Positions 8,148-15,859 of a DNA stretch of 64,000 nucleotides are shown in pieces. The notes below the pieces were generated by a model. That model was not told where the DNA came from and did no database searches. It saw only the letters and a program-made list of their open reading frames with translations. The position numbers and the translations under genes are program-made. Each line of letters begins with the position of its first letter. Within the stretch, counting starts at the first letter, position 1. The stretch is from a virus: the IMG/VR virus record IMGVR_UViG_3300044614_002073, positions 1-64,000 of that record. The stretch is one strand, 5' to 3'.

Positions 8148-8629
8148 ATACAAAAGAGCAAGTTGAAGAATGGGATCGAGTTTTAGACGAATACGAAAAG
8201 TCTATTGGTATAGGGAAATATACGGATGTTCATGGATTTACAAATGAAGAAATCAATGGATATTTTACAATGTCTAGGGACACTATAGAAAAACTTATGC
8301 CAGAAGATTGTGCCCAAATTGCTCTTAGACTATCCCAATATGCTCTTTTCTTACAAAGAACTCTTAATAGAGAAATAGCTAGATACAATTGGGCTGAGGA
8401 ATCTATTAAAGAAACCATAGCTGACGAAATTAATAATTACAAAGGATATGGTTTTATAGAAAAATCACTCCAAGCTATCAAGCACAATGATAAAGCCAGC
8501 GGATTAAATAAGATCAAAAAATATGCCAAACAAAGAATGGATAGATTGTCTTATATAGCCAATAATATCAAAAATTTATCTGATATACTTTTAGCTGTAC
8601 AAAAAACAAAGGTGAAACATGGATCTTAA
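8144..8629 (+). CDS. Hypothetical helical protein of the recombination operon
   Basis: 161 residues, predicted nearly all-helical. Conserved-looking stretches include KSIGIGKYTDVHGFTNEEI near the N-terminus, LRLSQYALFLQRTLNREIA in the middle and KYAKQRMDRLSYIANNI near the end. These long amphipathic helices suggest an oligomeric or coiled-coil protein. I do not recognise a named family. Its location two genes after recA makes a recombination mediator or RecA-loading role conceivable, but there is no direct evidence. It overlaps both neighbours (4 and 11 bases). Confidence 0.6.
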   Translation: MNTKEQVEEWDRVLDEYEKSIGIGKYTDVHGFTNEEINGYFTMSRDTIEKLMPEDCAQIALRLSQYALFLQRTLNREIARYNWAEESIKETIADEINNYKGYGFIEKSLQAIKHNDKASGLNKIKKYAKQRMDRLSYIANNIKNLSDILLAVQKTKVKHGS

Positions 8630-8999
8630 TGATTTAGCAAAAAACCCAGAACAAGTTCAAGCACTGATTACTCTACTCTCTTCTTTACTACCACAAAATG
8701 ACAAAGTAGAGACTGATGAGGAAGCTCCAACAAACAACATTAGAACTAAAAAGGTTAAAAGAGACAAGAAGAAAAACAACAACAAGTTCTTGTCTATGCC
8801 AGAATTTAAAATGCACAAAGAAGATGTTGAAATTGACAAACTTCTTCAGGTGCATCCTCCCACAGCAAGACAGCGAGACACTCCTTTAGTAGATGTTGTA
8901 TGTCGCGTCTGCGGAAAAAAAGAGACAGTATCAACCACACTTGCCTCGGAAAACCGAGGACGCTATAAGTGTAATACATGCTCAACGAACGCGGGGTAA
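8619..8999 (+). CDS. Small protein with C-terminal zinc ribbon
   Basis: 126 residues. A helical N-terminus (NPEQVQALITLLSSLLP) is joined by a highly charged linker (TKKVKRDKKKNNNK) to a C-terminal zinc ribbon built from CRVCGKKE and YKCNTCS. The charged linker plus ribbon suggests nucleic-acid binding. The specific function is unknown. It overlaps the upstream gene by 11 bases and is three bases from the next gene, so it belongs to the recA-helicase operon. Confidence 0.62.
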   Translation: MDLNDLAKNPEQVQALITLLSSLLPQNDKVETDEEAPTNNIRTKKVKRDKKKNNNKFLSMPEFKMHKEDVEIDKLLQVHPPTARQRDTPLVDVVCRVCGKKETVSTTLASENRGRYKCNTCSTNAG

Positions 9000-9002
9000 T
9001 CC

Positions 9003-9434
9003 ATGATAACAGACAATATTATAGCATCCTTATCTGATGAAGAAAGAGAATTGCTACTAAAACTATATACTAAGATAGCGGAAAATGAACATAAGCGTCA
9101 CAACAGTGACGATGATATATATTTTGAACCAACAGAGAAAACACCATCTCAAGAGGAAATACTCCAACAAATAGAACATGATTCTATTCATCAATATGAT
9201 GAGATTAAAAATGGTGAAGCGATAATGGACACGCCTGTAGAATTGATCTTTAATGTAAATGGTGTTGTATTTGAAAAAAATACTTTAGGTGAGATTATCA
9301 GACAAAGCGATCTTTTCGTCAAGAGTTATCATGTTCCACTTGTAAACCACAATCAGATTAAAGAATATATAGAAAAGTTTTTCCAAAAATTTGCATCAAC
9401 GCTAGAAGCCACAGCAAAGGAAGTAATTGAGTGA
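9003..9434 (+). CDS. Hypothetical acidic protein upstream of helicase
   Basis: 143 residues, acidic, no recognised domain. A helical N-terminus (SLSDEERELLLKLYTKIAEN) is followed by an acidic linker and a C-terminal portion with VELIFNVNGVVFEK and a long helix ending in ATAKEVIE. The stop overlaps the helicase start as GTGA, so its expression is likely coupled to the helicase. A helicase loader or primosome accessory would fit the position, but nothing in the sequence proves it. Confidence 0.55.
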   Translation: MITDNIIASLSDEERELLLKLYTKIAENEHKRHNSDDDIYFEPTEKTPSQEEILQQIEHDSIHQYDEIKNGEAIMDTPVELIFNVNGVVFEKNTLGEIIRQSDLFVKSYHVPLVNHNQIKEYIEKFFQKFASTLEATAKEVIE

Positions 9435-10897
9435 CAATGATTTTATCGGATCCAGCAGCGGAAAGAGCCGTCTTGGCTGGTGTTTGTGCCTATTCTGATA
9501 AGGCATATTACGAAGTCTCGGATATTTTATCTGAGACTTGTTTCACAATTGATAGCAATGTTATCATCTATAAGTGCTTAAAGCATTTATTTGACAAAGG
9601 ACACTCTACAAATATAGACATAGCATGTATAATGTCCGCTGCTCAAGAATTGGATTTGTCTCATATTCTTTCCAAAAAGGAAGAAGCGCAGCATTTAAAA
9701 GCTATTATTGACTTCCCAGTAAGTCTGGATAACATTAGAAAGTTTGCTGCTAAAGTTAAAAAGCTAGATGTAGCCAGACTATTGCATAAGCAGCTTAAGC
9801 TGGCTCAAGAGAGAATATTAGATATAAATGGATCAGAAAGTATAACGGCAATTTTGGGTATTGCCGAAGATACTGTCTTTGATTTTACCAATAAATTAAA
9901 CGATAGTGAAAGTGGTCCAGAAGCTATCGGTAATAATCTAGAAGAGTACATTCAATATCTAGAAGAACATAAAGTAGACCAAGTTGGCATATCTACAGGA
10001 TTTAACGTTTATGATCAGGCCATCGGTGGAGGATTAAGAAAAAGCACAGTTAATGTGATTGCCGCAAGACCAAAAGTAGGTAAAACTCTTTTATCAGACA
10101 ACATGGGATTTCATATTGCGAGCAAGGGTATACCAGTATTGAACATGGACACCGAAATGACAAAAGAAGATCATTTGCACAGAGTTTTGGCAATGATGAC
10201 CGAATTAGAAATTAATTCTATTGAAACTGGTGCGTTTAGTCAAAATACCGATAAAAAAGCAAAGATTACAGATGCAGTAGAACAACTTAAGAAAACTAAA
10301 TTGTACTACAAATCTATTGCCGGCAAGTCTTTTGAAGAACAATTAGCAATAATGCGTAGATGGGTTATTAGAGAAGTTGGGCTAAACCCAGATGGGTCGG
10401 CCAAAGATTGTGTCATATTTTATGATTATCTTAAACTCATGGATTCAGCAGGCATATCTCAGGACATGAAAGAATATCAAGTCTTAGGCTTCATGATGAC
10501 TTCTCTGCATAATTTTGCAACGAAATACAAGGTACCAATTGTTGCATTCGTTCAGTTAAATAGGGATGGAATTACCAAGGAAAGCACGGACACCGCATCT
10601 GGATCAGATAGAATTATTTGGCTATGCAGCAACTTTACAATCTTTAAGAGGAAAAGCGATGAGGAAATAGCTGAAGATGGTCCGAGCAATGGTAATCGTA
10701 AACTAGTTCCTCTTATTAGCCGACACGGCGGAGGATTAGACGATAATGACTATATCAATTGTCATATGAAAGGTTGGTGTGCCAAGATAACAGAAGGCAA
10801 AACAAGACTAGAACTAATTAATAAAATTGAGAAGAAATCTACAAACGGATTTATTATAGATGAAAACAATGACAATCAAGAAATCAGCTTCGTATAA
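9431..10897 (+). CDS. dnaB: Replicative DnaB-like helicase
   Basis: Hexameric 5'-3' helicase of the phage replisome. 488 residues with the two-domain DnaB layout. The N-terminal domain (SDPAAERAVLAGVCAYSD to about residue 130) is followed by a linker and the RecA-fold motor opened by STGFNVYDQAIGGGLRKS. Walker A ARPKVGKTL lies near residue 210, TEMTKEDHLHRVLAMM near 240, and Walker B VIFYDYLKLMD near 325, then AFVQLNRDG. The start is a GTG overlapping the upstream stop and 7 bases after AAGGAAG; an ATG two codons later is the alternative. The primase gene follows with a 38-base overlap, so the two primosome parts are co-translated. Confidence 0.93.
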   Translation: MTMILSDPAAERAVLAGVCAYSDKAYYEVSDILSETCFTIDSNVIIYKCLKHLFDKGHSTNIDIACIMSAAQELDLSHILSKKEEAQHLKAIIDFPVSLDNIRKFAAKVKKLDVARLLHKQLKLAQERILDINGSESITAILGIAEDTVFDFTNKLNDSESGPEAIGNNLEEYIQYLEEHKVDQVGISTGFNVYDQAIGGGLRKSTVNVIAARPKVGKTLLSDNMGFHIASKGIPVLNMDTEMTKEDHLHRVLAMMTELEINSIETGAFSQNTDKKAKITDAVEQLKKTKLYYKSIAGKSFEEQLAIMRRWVIREVGLNPDGSAKDCVIFYDYLKLMDSAGISQDMKEYQVLGFMMTSLHNFATKYKVPIVAFVQLNRDGITKESTDTASGSDRIIWLCSNFTIFKRKSDEEIAEDGPSNGNRKLVPLISRHGGGLDDNDYINCHMKGWCAKITEGKTRLELINKIEKKSTNGFIIDENNDNQEISFV

Positions 10898-12017
10898 TCA
10901 AAACGAGCTAAAAGCTATTTGTGACCAACTGTGCGACAATATTGAGGTTTTACTTGACTCTTTGGGTGTTGAGTACAAACAAAATCACAAGATGATATCA
11001 ATGTCATGCCCTATCCATGGCGGGGATAATATTTCTGCTTTAAATCTATACCCTGACGGAGACAGATACAGGGGAAATTGGAAATGTCGAACTCATGGAT
11101 GTGAGAATACTTTTAAATCATCTGTTATAGGATTTATTAGAGGGGTATTGTCACACAATGAATTTGGATGGATGAAAGAAGGAGACTCTACCGTATCCTT
11201 CAATGATGCGCTGATCTTTGCTAGAAAAATTCTAAAAGATAACTTTAAAGATATAAAGATATCAAAAACAGCCATAGAAAAAAATAACTTTACGGCATTC
11301 GTATCTAATATATCTCCTAATAGTCAGGACGACATCCCAAAGATATCTCGTCAAAGCATTAGAAAAAGCCTAACGATTCCCGCTCAATATTTTATTGATA
11401 GAGGGTTTCATACCGATATCTTGAATAAATATGATGTTGGTCTATGTGATAAATCAGGAAAAGAAATGTTTGGAAGAGCCGTTGCTCCTATCTACGATAT
11501 AGATCATCAATATATGGTAGGTTGCACAGGACGTAGTATATTCAATAAGTGTGATAAATGTAGTAGTTATCATAATGACACAGAAGCGTGTCCGTCTGAA
11601 GAAAATAGATGGAAATACTCTAAGTGGAAGCATAATTTTGGCTTTAAAACACAAAACCATTTGTATAATCTATGGTATGCTAAAGACTATATTAAAGATA
11701 CCAAAACTATTATTGTTGTAGAGAGTCCTGGCAATGTTTGGAAACTGGAAGAATGTGGGTTCAGAAACAGCGTAGCCATCTTCGGATCTTCTATGTCTGA
11801 TACTCAAAAAATGCTTATTGATTCTAGTGGTGCCATGCAAATGATTCTTTTATTAGATAACGATGAGGCTGGACAAAAGGCCACATCCATTATATCCAAA
11901 AAATGCTCTAGAACATATAATATATATACTCCTGCATTTGTTACCACAGATATTGCTGATATGTCAACAGAGACTATCATAACAGAATTAACCAAATTAA
12001 CTGAAAGATTTATATGA
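10860..12017 (+). CDS. DnaG-like primase (zinc finger plus TOPRIM)
   Basis: 385 residues. The N-terminal zinc-binding part has SCPIHGGDN near residue 49 and WKCRTHGCE near 80. The middle includes a second cysteine cluster (CDKCSSYHNDTEAC) that may bind another zinc. The TOPRIM domain carries VVESPGNVWKLEECG near 286 (catalytic Glu) and LLLDNDEAGQKA near 330 (Asp-x-Asp metal site). It is shorter than bacterial DnaG (about 580) and lacks the C-terminal helicase-binding domain, which is usual in phage primases. The gene overlaps the helicase by 38 bases; a Met three codons in (10869) is an equally possible start. Confidence 0.88.
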   Translation: MKTMTIKKSASYNQNELKAICDQLCDNIEVLLDSLGVEYKQNHKMISMSCPIHGGDNISALNLYPDGDRYRGNWKCRTHGCENTFKSSVIGFIRGVLSHNEFGWMKEGDSTVSFNDALIFARKILKDNFKDIKISKTAIEKNNFTAFVSNISPNSQDDIPKISRQSIRKSLTIPAQYFIDRGFHTDILNKYDVGLCDKSGKEMFGRAVAPIYDIDHQYMVGCTGRSIFNKCDKCSSYHNDTEACPSEENRWKYSKWKHNFGFKTQNHLYNLWYAKDYIKDTKTIIVVESPGNVWKLEECGFRNSVAIFGSSMSDTQKMLIDSSGAMQMILLLDNDEAGQKATSIISKKCSRTYNIYTPAFVTTDIADMSTETIITELTKLTERFI

Positions 12018-12751
12018 CCAAGATTATAGGATTTTCTGGCAAAAAACAATCTGGAAAGAATACTTGTGCCAATTTTATTTATAGTTTATATTTGGTTAAT
12101 CAAAATCTATGTAAAAAGGCAAAAATTAATAATGTTGGTAGTATAGATATACTAAAACATAATGATGCAAATATCACAGTAGATATCAACGAATACCATG
12201 TCAAGCCCAACACGTCTGTTTTGGATCAAGAGGTTCTTGGTATGGTTGAACAGCTTAATAGCTATGTCAAATTATATAGCTTTGCAGACATCTTAAAGCA
12301 AGATATATGCATGAAATTGTTAGGATTAACCTATCAGCAGTGTTATGGATCGGATATTGAAAAAAATGAAATTACAAATGTGCATTGGGAGAATAAATTC
12401 TTAACCGCTAGAGAAGTCATGCAAGTGGTTGGTACTGATATTTTTAGATCAATGAGATCAAATATTTGGCCCGATACAACTATAGAAAAGATTCTTAATG
12501 ACAATACAGAATTAGCCATTATCACAGATTGTAGATTCCCTAATGAGGTTGATGCTATCAAACAGGCCGGTGGCTTGGTAATTAGGTTAACCAGAGATAA
12601 GCTTAATTCTTCTGATCATTTGAGCGAGATTGCATTGGATAAAAATAGATATGATTGGAGTAATTTTGACCACGTTGTAGATAATGACAATATGACAATC
12701 TATGATCAGTCTATGACGATACTAAATCTATTCCAACAAATTTTCGCATGA
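12014..12751 (+). CDS. Deoxynucleoside monophosphate kinase
   Basis: Phosphorylates dNMPs to dNDPs for phage DNA synthesis; resembles T4 gene 1-type kinases. 245 residues. The P-loop GKKQSGKNT lies at residues 9-17, followed by a lid/insert region, FADILKQDICMKLLGL, the family-like LTAREVMQVVGTDIFRS, and IITDCRFPNEVDAIKQAGG, the DxRFPNE motif typical of these kinases. The gene overlaps the primase stop (ATGA) and complements the deaminase and the reductase at the left of the window. Confidence 0.85.
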   Translation: MTKIIGFSGKKQSGKNTCANFIYSLYLVNQNLCKKAKINNVGSIDILKHNDANITVDINEYHVKPNTSVLDQEVLGMVEQLNSYVKLYSFADILKQDICMKLLGLTYQQCYGSDIEKNEITNVHWENKFLTAREVMQVVGTDIFRSMRSNIWPDTTIEKILNDNTELAIITDCRFPNEVDAIKQAGGLVIRLTRDKLNSSDHLSEIALDKNRYDWSNFDHVVDNDNMTIYDQSMTILNLFQQIFA

Positions 12752-12762
12752 GGTGACATATT
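12750..12762 (+). promoter_or_regulatory. Ribosome binding site deciding an AUU start
   Basis: GAGGTGA (12750-12756) pairs with seven bases of the anti-Shine-Dalgarno sequence. The GAGG core is six bases from ATT at 12760, an ideal spacing. The first in-frame ATG (12805) is about 50 bases away and has no such site. TGA at 12754-12756 closes the frame upstream, so only ATT 12760, ATC 12763 or ATT 12766 can use this site. Confidence 0.55.
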
Positions 12763-13803
12763 ATCATTACTTATTTTCGTAGTTCGTCTTATAATGCGCA
12801 CTCTATGTGCGAACAGCAATACTTTTTAGAATATGTATTGGGGTGGAGAGGTCCGTCTGGACAAAAGGCAGATAAGGGGACTATAGTACATAAAGTGCTA
12901 GAGATATTAGCAGTTATTAAACAAGCACAACAGAATAAAAACGATACCATAACAGACGATCTACTTGGTAATATATCTACTAAAAAATATGATTTGGAAG
13001 AAATTATCAGACAAGTATACGATTATTACATTAATAAATGTCAACACCATAAGTGGTCAACTAAAGATTTTGACGACTGTAGAAAATGGGTATACAAGGC
13101 TATAGAATATAATAACGGAATGTTTGATCCTAGAAATAGGACTATACTCTGTCCAGAGCAGCATTTTGATATCGCTATTAATAAAAAGTGGGCTAAGTAC
13201 AATTACTTGATAGACGGTAAAAATATTGAAGGAACGCTGGGCCTCAAGGGCACTATTGATCTGATAACAAAAGTAGATGATAAAACACTAGAAATAGTAG
13301 ACTGGAAAACAGGACGCAGGCTAGATTGGGCTACTGGTCAAGAAAAGACTCAAGAAAAACTTGAAAATGATCCCCAGCTAAGAATATATCATTATGCTGC
13401 ACAACAATTATATCCTGAATATGATCATATCATTGTTACTATTTTCTTTATAAATGATGGTGGACCATTCAGTATTCTATTTGATAAATCAGATTTGGCA
13501 CAAACAGAAACAATGTTAAAAAATAAGTTTGAAACAATAAAAAATACTCGTAAGCCACTCTTGAAAAAAAGCTGGATGTGTAGTAAACTGTGTCACTTCG
13601 GCAAAACTACTTTTGAAAATACTCATATTCATCCGCTAGAAGAATATAGAGACAATCAAACATGCTCTAAAAATACAGTCATGACTAAATGCGAACAAGT
13701 AAAACACGACATAGAGCTTAAGGGCATGGACATAGTAGTGGAAGAATATTCAGCACCAGGACATTCTATAGGTCATTATAAAGCCCCAGGAAGTACAGAA
13801 TAA
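12760..13803 (+). CDS. RecB/Cas4-type PD-(D/E)XK exonuclease
   Basis: About 347 residues if started at the ATT at 12760. The frame upstream of the first ATG (12805) encodes ITYFRSSSYNAHS, the S-x-S-x...C leader that precedes CEQQYFLEYVLGW in RecB-family nucleases, so an ATG start would remove conserved sequence. Nuclease motifs are GTIVHKVLE (His), GTIDLI (Asp) and LEIVDWKTGR (Asp, Lys). The C-terminus has CSKLCHFGK and later NQTCSKN; with the early Cys these could bind an iron-sulfur cluster as in Cas4/AddB, though the spacing is not canonical. Likely role: DNA end processing for recombination or host DNA degradation. It follows the dNMP kinase and directly precedes the polymerase. Confidence 0.8.
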   Translation: MIITYFRSSSYNAHSMCEQQYFLEYVLGWRGPSGQKADKGTIVHKVLEILAVIKQAQQNKNDTITDDLLGNISTKKYDLEEIIRQVYDYYINKCQHHKWSTKDFDDCRKWVYKAIEYNNGMFDPRNRTILCPEQHFDIAINKKWAKYNYLIDGKNIEGTLGLKGTIDLITKVDDKTLEIVDWKTGRRLDWATGQEKTQEKLENDPQLRIYHYAAQQLYPEYDHIIVTIFFINDGGPFSILFDKSDLAQTETMLKNKFETIKNTRKPLLKKSWMCSKLCHFGKTTFENTHIHPLEEYRDNQTCSKNTVMTKCEQVKHDIELKGMDIVVEEYSAPGHSIGHYKAPGSTE

Positions 13804-13804
13804 T

Positions 13805-15679
13805 ATGAAGAGTTATGTTCCCTTACACGTTCACAGTCACTATAGTCTGTTAGACGGTCTGTCTAAACCAGATCAAATAGCTCAAAGATGTTTGAACATA
13901 GGAGCAACATCATGTGCTCTTACTGATCATGGATCTATATCTGGTGCTGTTGCTTTTTATCAGTCAATGAAAAAGAGCAATATTAAGCCAATTTTAGGAT
14001 GCGAATTGTATATTTGTCAAGACTTATCAACGAATCAAAGCAAAGAAAATGGCTCTTTATCGCATATGCTGGTTTTGGCCAAAAACCAGACAGGATGGAA
14101 AAACCTCATCAGTTTAGTTTCTGCATCCAACGACCCCAGCCGCTTTTATCGCAAGCCCAGGACCAGCATTAATGAGCTTGAGGAGATGGATACGTCGGGC
14201 TTGATCTGTATTACTGGACACTTAGGATCAAACTTGGCCAATACGATTGATAATGGCTCAGATTTGAGTACAGCCTCAAACCTAATTGAACAGTTAAAGT
14301 CTATTTTTGGTAATCAAAATGTATTCCTAGAAGCCCAATTAATGGACAAAAACCACATACCATTTCAGATTACCTTAACAGATATTGTGCGTAATTTGGC
14401 TAAAAAACATAATCTAAAAGTTATAGCAACTCCTGATGCTCACTATGCTAATAAAGAGGATGCTATAGATCAAAGAGTCCTGTTATGCAACACACTAAAG
14501 ACTACATTTCCAGACATCAATAAGAAGCTACTCAATAATGAAGATGTAGCACTTGGCTGTTTTTTCAAGTCTGATAATTTTTATATCTTATCAGATGAAG
14601 AAATGAGACACCTACATACTGAAGAAGAATTATATAATACAAGACTAGTATCAGATATGTGCGAAGACTATAACATTCTTAATAGGCCACAACTGCCTCG
14701 CTTTATAGACAATGAAGACGAGTATCTGAGACAATTATGTAGAGAGGGCTGGAGAAAGAGAGGTTTTACAAAGATACCAGAATCCGAGCAACAAATTTAT
14801 ATAGATCGCATTAAACAAGAGCTTTCTGTATTACAGGGTGCTGGATTATCTGGATATTTTTTGATTGTACAAGACATCGTGAATTATATTAGAACAAATA
14901 ATTGGCTACCTGGTCCTGGACGTGGATCTGCTGCTGGGTGTTTGGTTTCTTATTTATTGGAAATCACTAATATTGATCCAATCAAATATGATTTACTATT
15001 TGAAAGATTCTACAATGCTGGTCGTAACAGCGCAGATAGAATTTCTATGCCAGATATTGATATTGATGTACCAATGACAGCTAGAGATAATGTAATCGGA
15101 TATATCAAAAATAAGTATGGCGCAAACAAGGTTTCTCAAATGATTACCTTTAATACGATGAAAGGTAGAGGAGCTTTAAAAGAAGTTCTAAGAGTTTATG
15201 GCGGTTTGACATACGAGGAAATGAATCAGATTACCAAGCATATACCTGATGAAGCTAAAATTGCAGATGATCTTCAAGAAATGAAAGACGATAGAGGAGA
15301 ATCATCCATTATACAATGGTCATTGGAAAATATGCCAGAGAAATTTAAAGAATGGTGCAAGATAGAGGAAGACGGATCAATAACAGGACTATTTGCAAAA
15401 AGATTTGAGCAGGCTATCCGTTTAGAGGGTACAAAATCAAACCAATCTAAACACGCGGCAGGCATCGCTATTTCGGCCCATAATTTGGACGGTATGTGTC
15501 CTATGGTGTATGATTCTAAGACAGGTAATAGCATTGCTGGTATGGAAATGCAAGATTTAGAATCTCTTGGAATTGTTAAATTTGATATATTAGGTATTGG
15601 TATGTTAGACAAAATTATGTGTATTCAATCTCTTTTAAAGGGTAAAAATTATGCCGGAATATCAAACAACATTTGCTAA
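13805..15679 (+). CDS. dnaE: DNA polymerase III alpha subunit, N-terminal half (PHP plus palm)
   Basis: 624 residues covering the PHP domain and the catalytic palm of a C-family polymerase. PHP motifs include HVHSHYSLLDG (residues 8-18), LTDHGSISG and PDAHYA. The palm has PGPGRGSAAGCLVSYLLE near 368 and MPDIDIDVP near 415, supplying the catalytic Asp residues, then KHAAGIAIS. The protein stops after VKFDILGIGMLDKIM plus about 18 residues, exactly where an intact DnaE continues toward the IPLDD...FQLESRG region. That continuation is a separate gene at 19014. The two products sum to 1164 residues, matching a full-length DnaE. No intein sequence ends this half. Product assembly in trans is inferred. 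Confidence 0.93.
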   Translation: MKSYVPLHVHSHYSLLDGLSKPDQIAQRCLNIGATSCALTDHGSISGAVAFYQSMKKSNIKPILGCELYICQDLSTNQSKENGSLSHMLVLAKNQTGWKNLISLVSASNDPSRFYRKPRTSINELEEMDTSGLICITGHLGSNLANTIDNGSDLSTASNLIEQLKSIFGNQNVFLEAQLMDKNHIPFQITLTDIVRNLAKKHNLKVIATPDAHYANKEDAIDQRVLLCNTLKTTFPDINKKLLNNEDVALGCFFKSDNFYILSDEEMRHLHTEEELYNTRLVSDMCEDYNILNRPQLPRFIDNEDEYLRQLCREGWRKRGFTKIPESEQQIYIDRIKQELSVLQGAGLSGYFLIVQDIVNYIRTNNWLPGPGRGSAAGCLVSYLLEITNIDPIKYDLLFERFYNAGRNSADRISMPDIDIDVPMTARDNVIGYIKNKYGANKVSQMITFNTMKGRGALKEVLRVYGGLTYEEMNQITKHIPDEAKIADDLQEMKDDRGESSIIQWSLENMPEKFKEWCKIEEDGSITGLFAKRFEQAIRLEGTKSNQSKHAAGIAISAHNLDGMCPMVYDSKTGNSIAGMEMQDLESLGIVKFDILGIGMLDKIMCIQSLLKGKNYAGISNNIC

Positions 15680-15833
15680 TATTGCAACGGACACCGTATT
15701 TGTTTATAATAATGTAGAGTATAGGAAGATGCCTGAGGTTAGGGTATCTTGCTGTCGTAAACTTAATGCTGTCGTAGTAAGTACTGGCGAACAAACCTTC
15801 ATCCAAGATAATGCTACTATTACAGTAAAATAA
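15651..15833 (+). CDS. Small protein with CC-x-x-NA motif
   Basis: 60 residues, overlapping the end of the polymerase N-half by 29 bases, with AAAGGGT at a suitable distance before the ATG. The sequence TTFANIATDTVFVYNNVEY, then RKMPEVRVSCC and RKLNAVVV, looks like a small β-barrel-like phage domain (F-x-x-I/L-x-x-x-D/G-x-x-F...Y-x-K...CC-x-x-NA). The same arrangement recurs inside the next gene's product near residues 190-232 (TFDQLYVGDYFTLYE ... IYKKV ... CCTFNAI), suggesting a free and a fused copy of one domain. The function is unknown. Confidence 0.6.
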   Translation: MPEYQTTFANIATDTVFVYNNVEYRKMPEVRVSCCRKLNAVVVSTGEQTFIQDNATITVK

Positions 15834-15859
15834 TTGCCTAATAGACATAGCAGGACATA

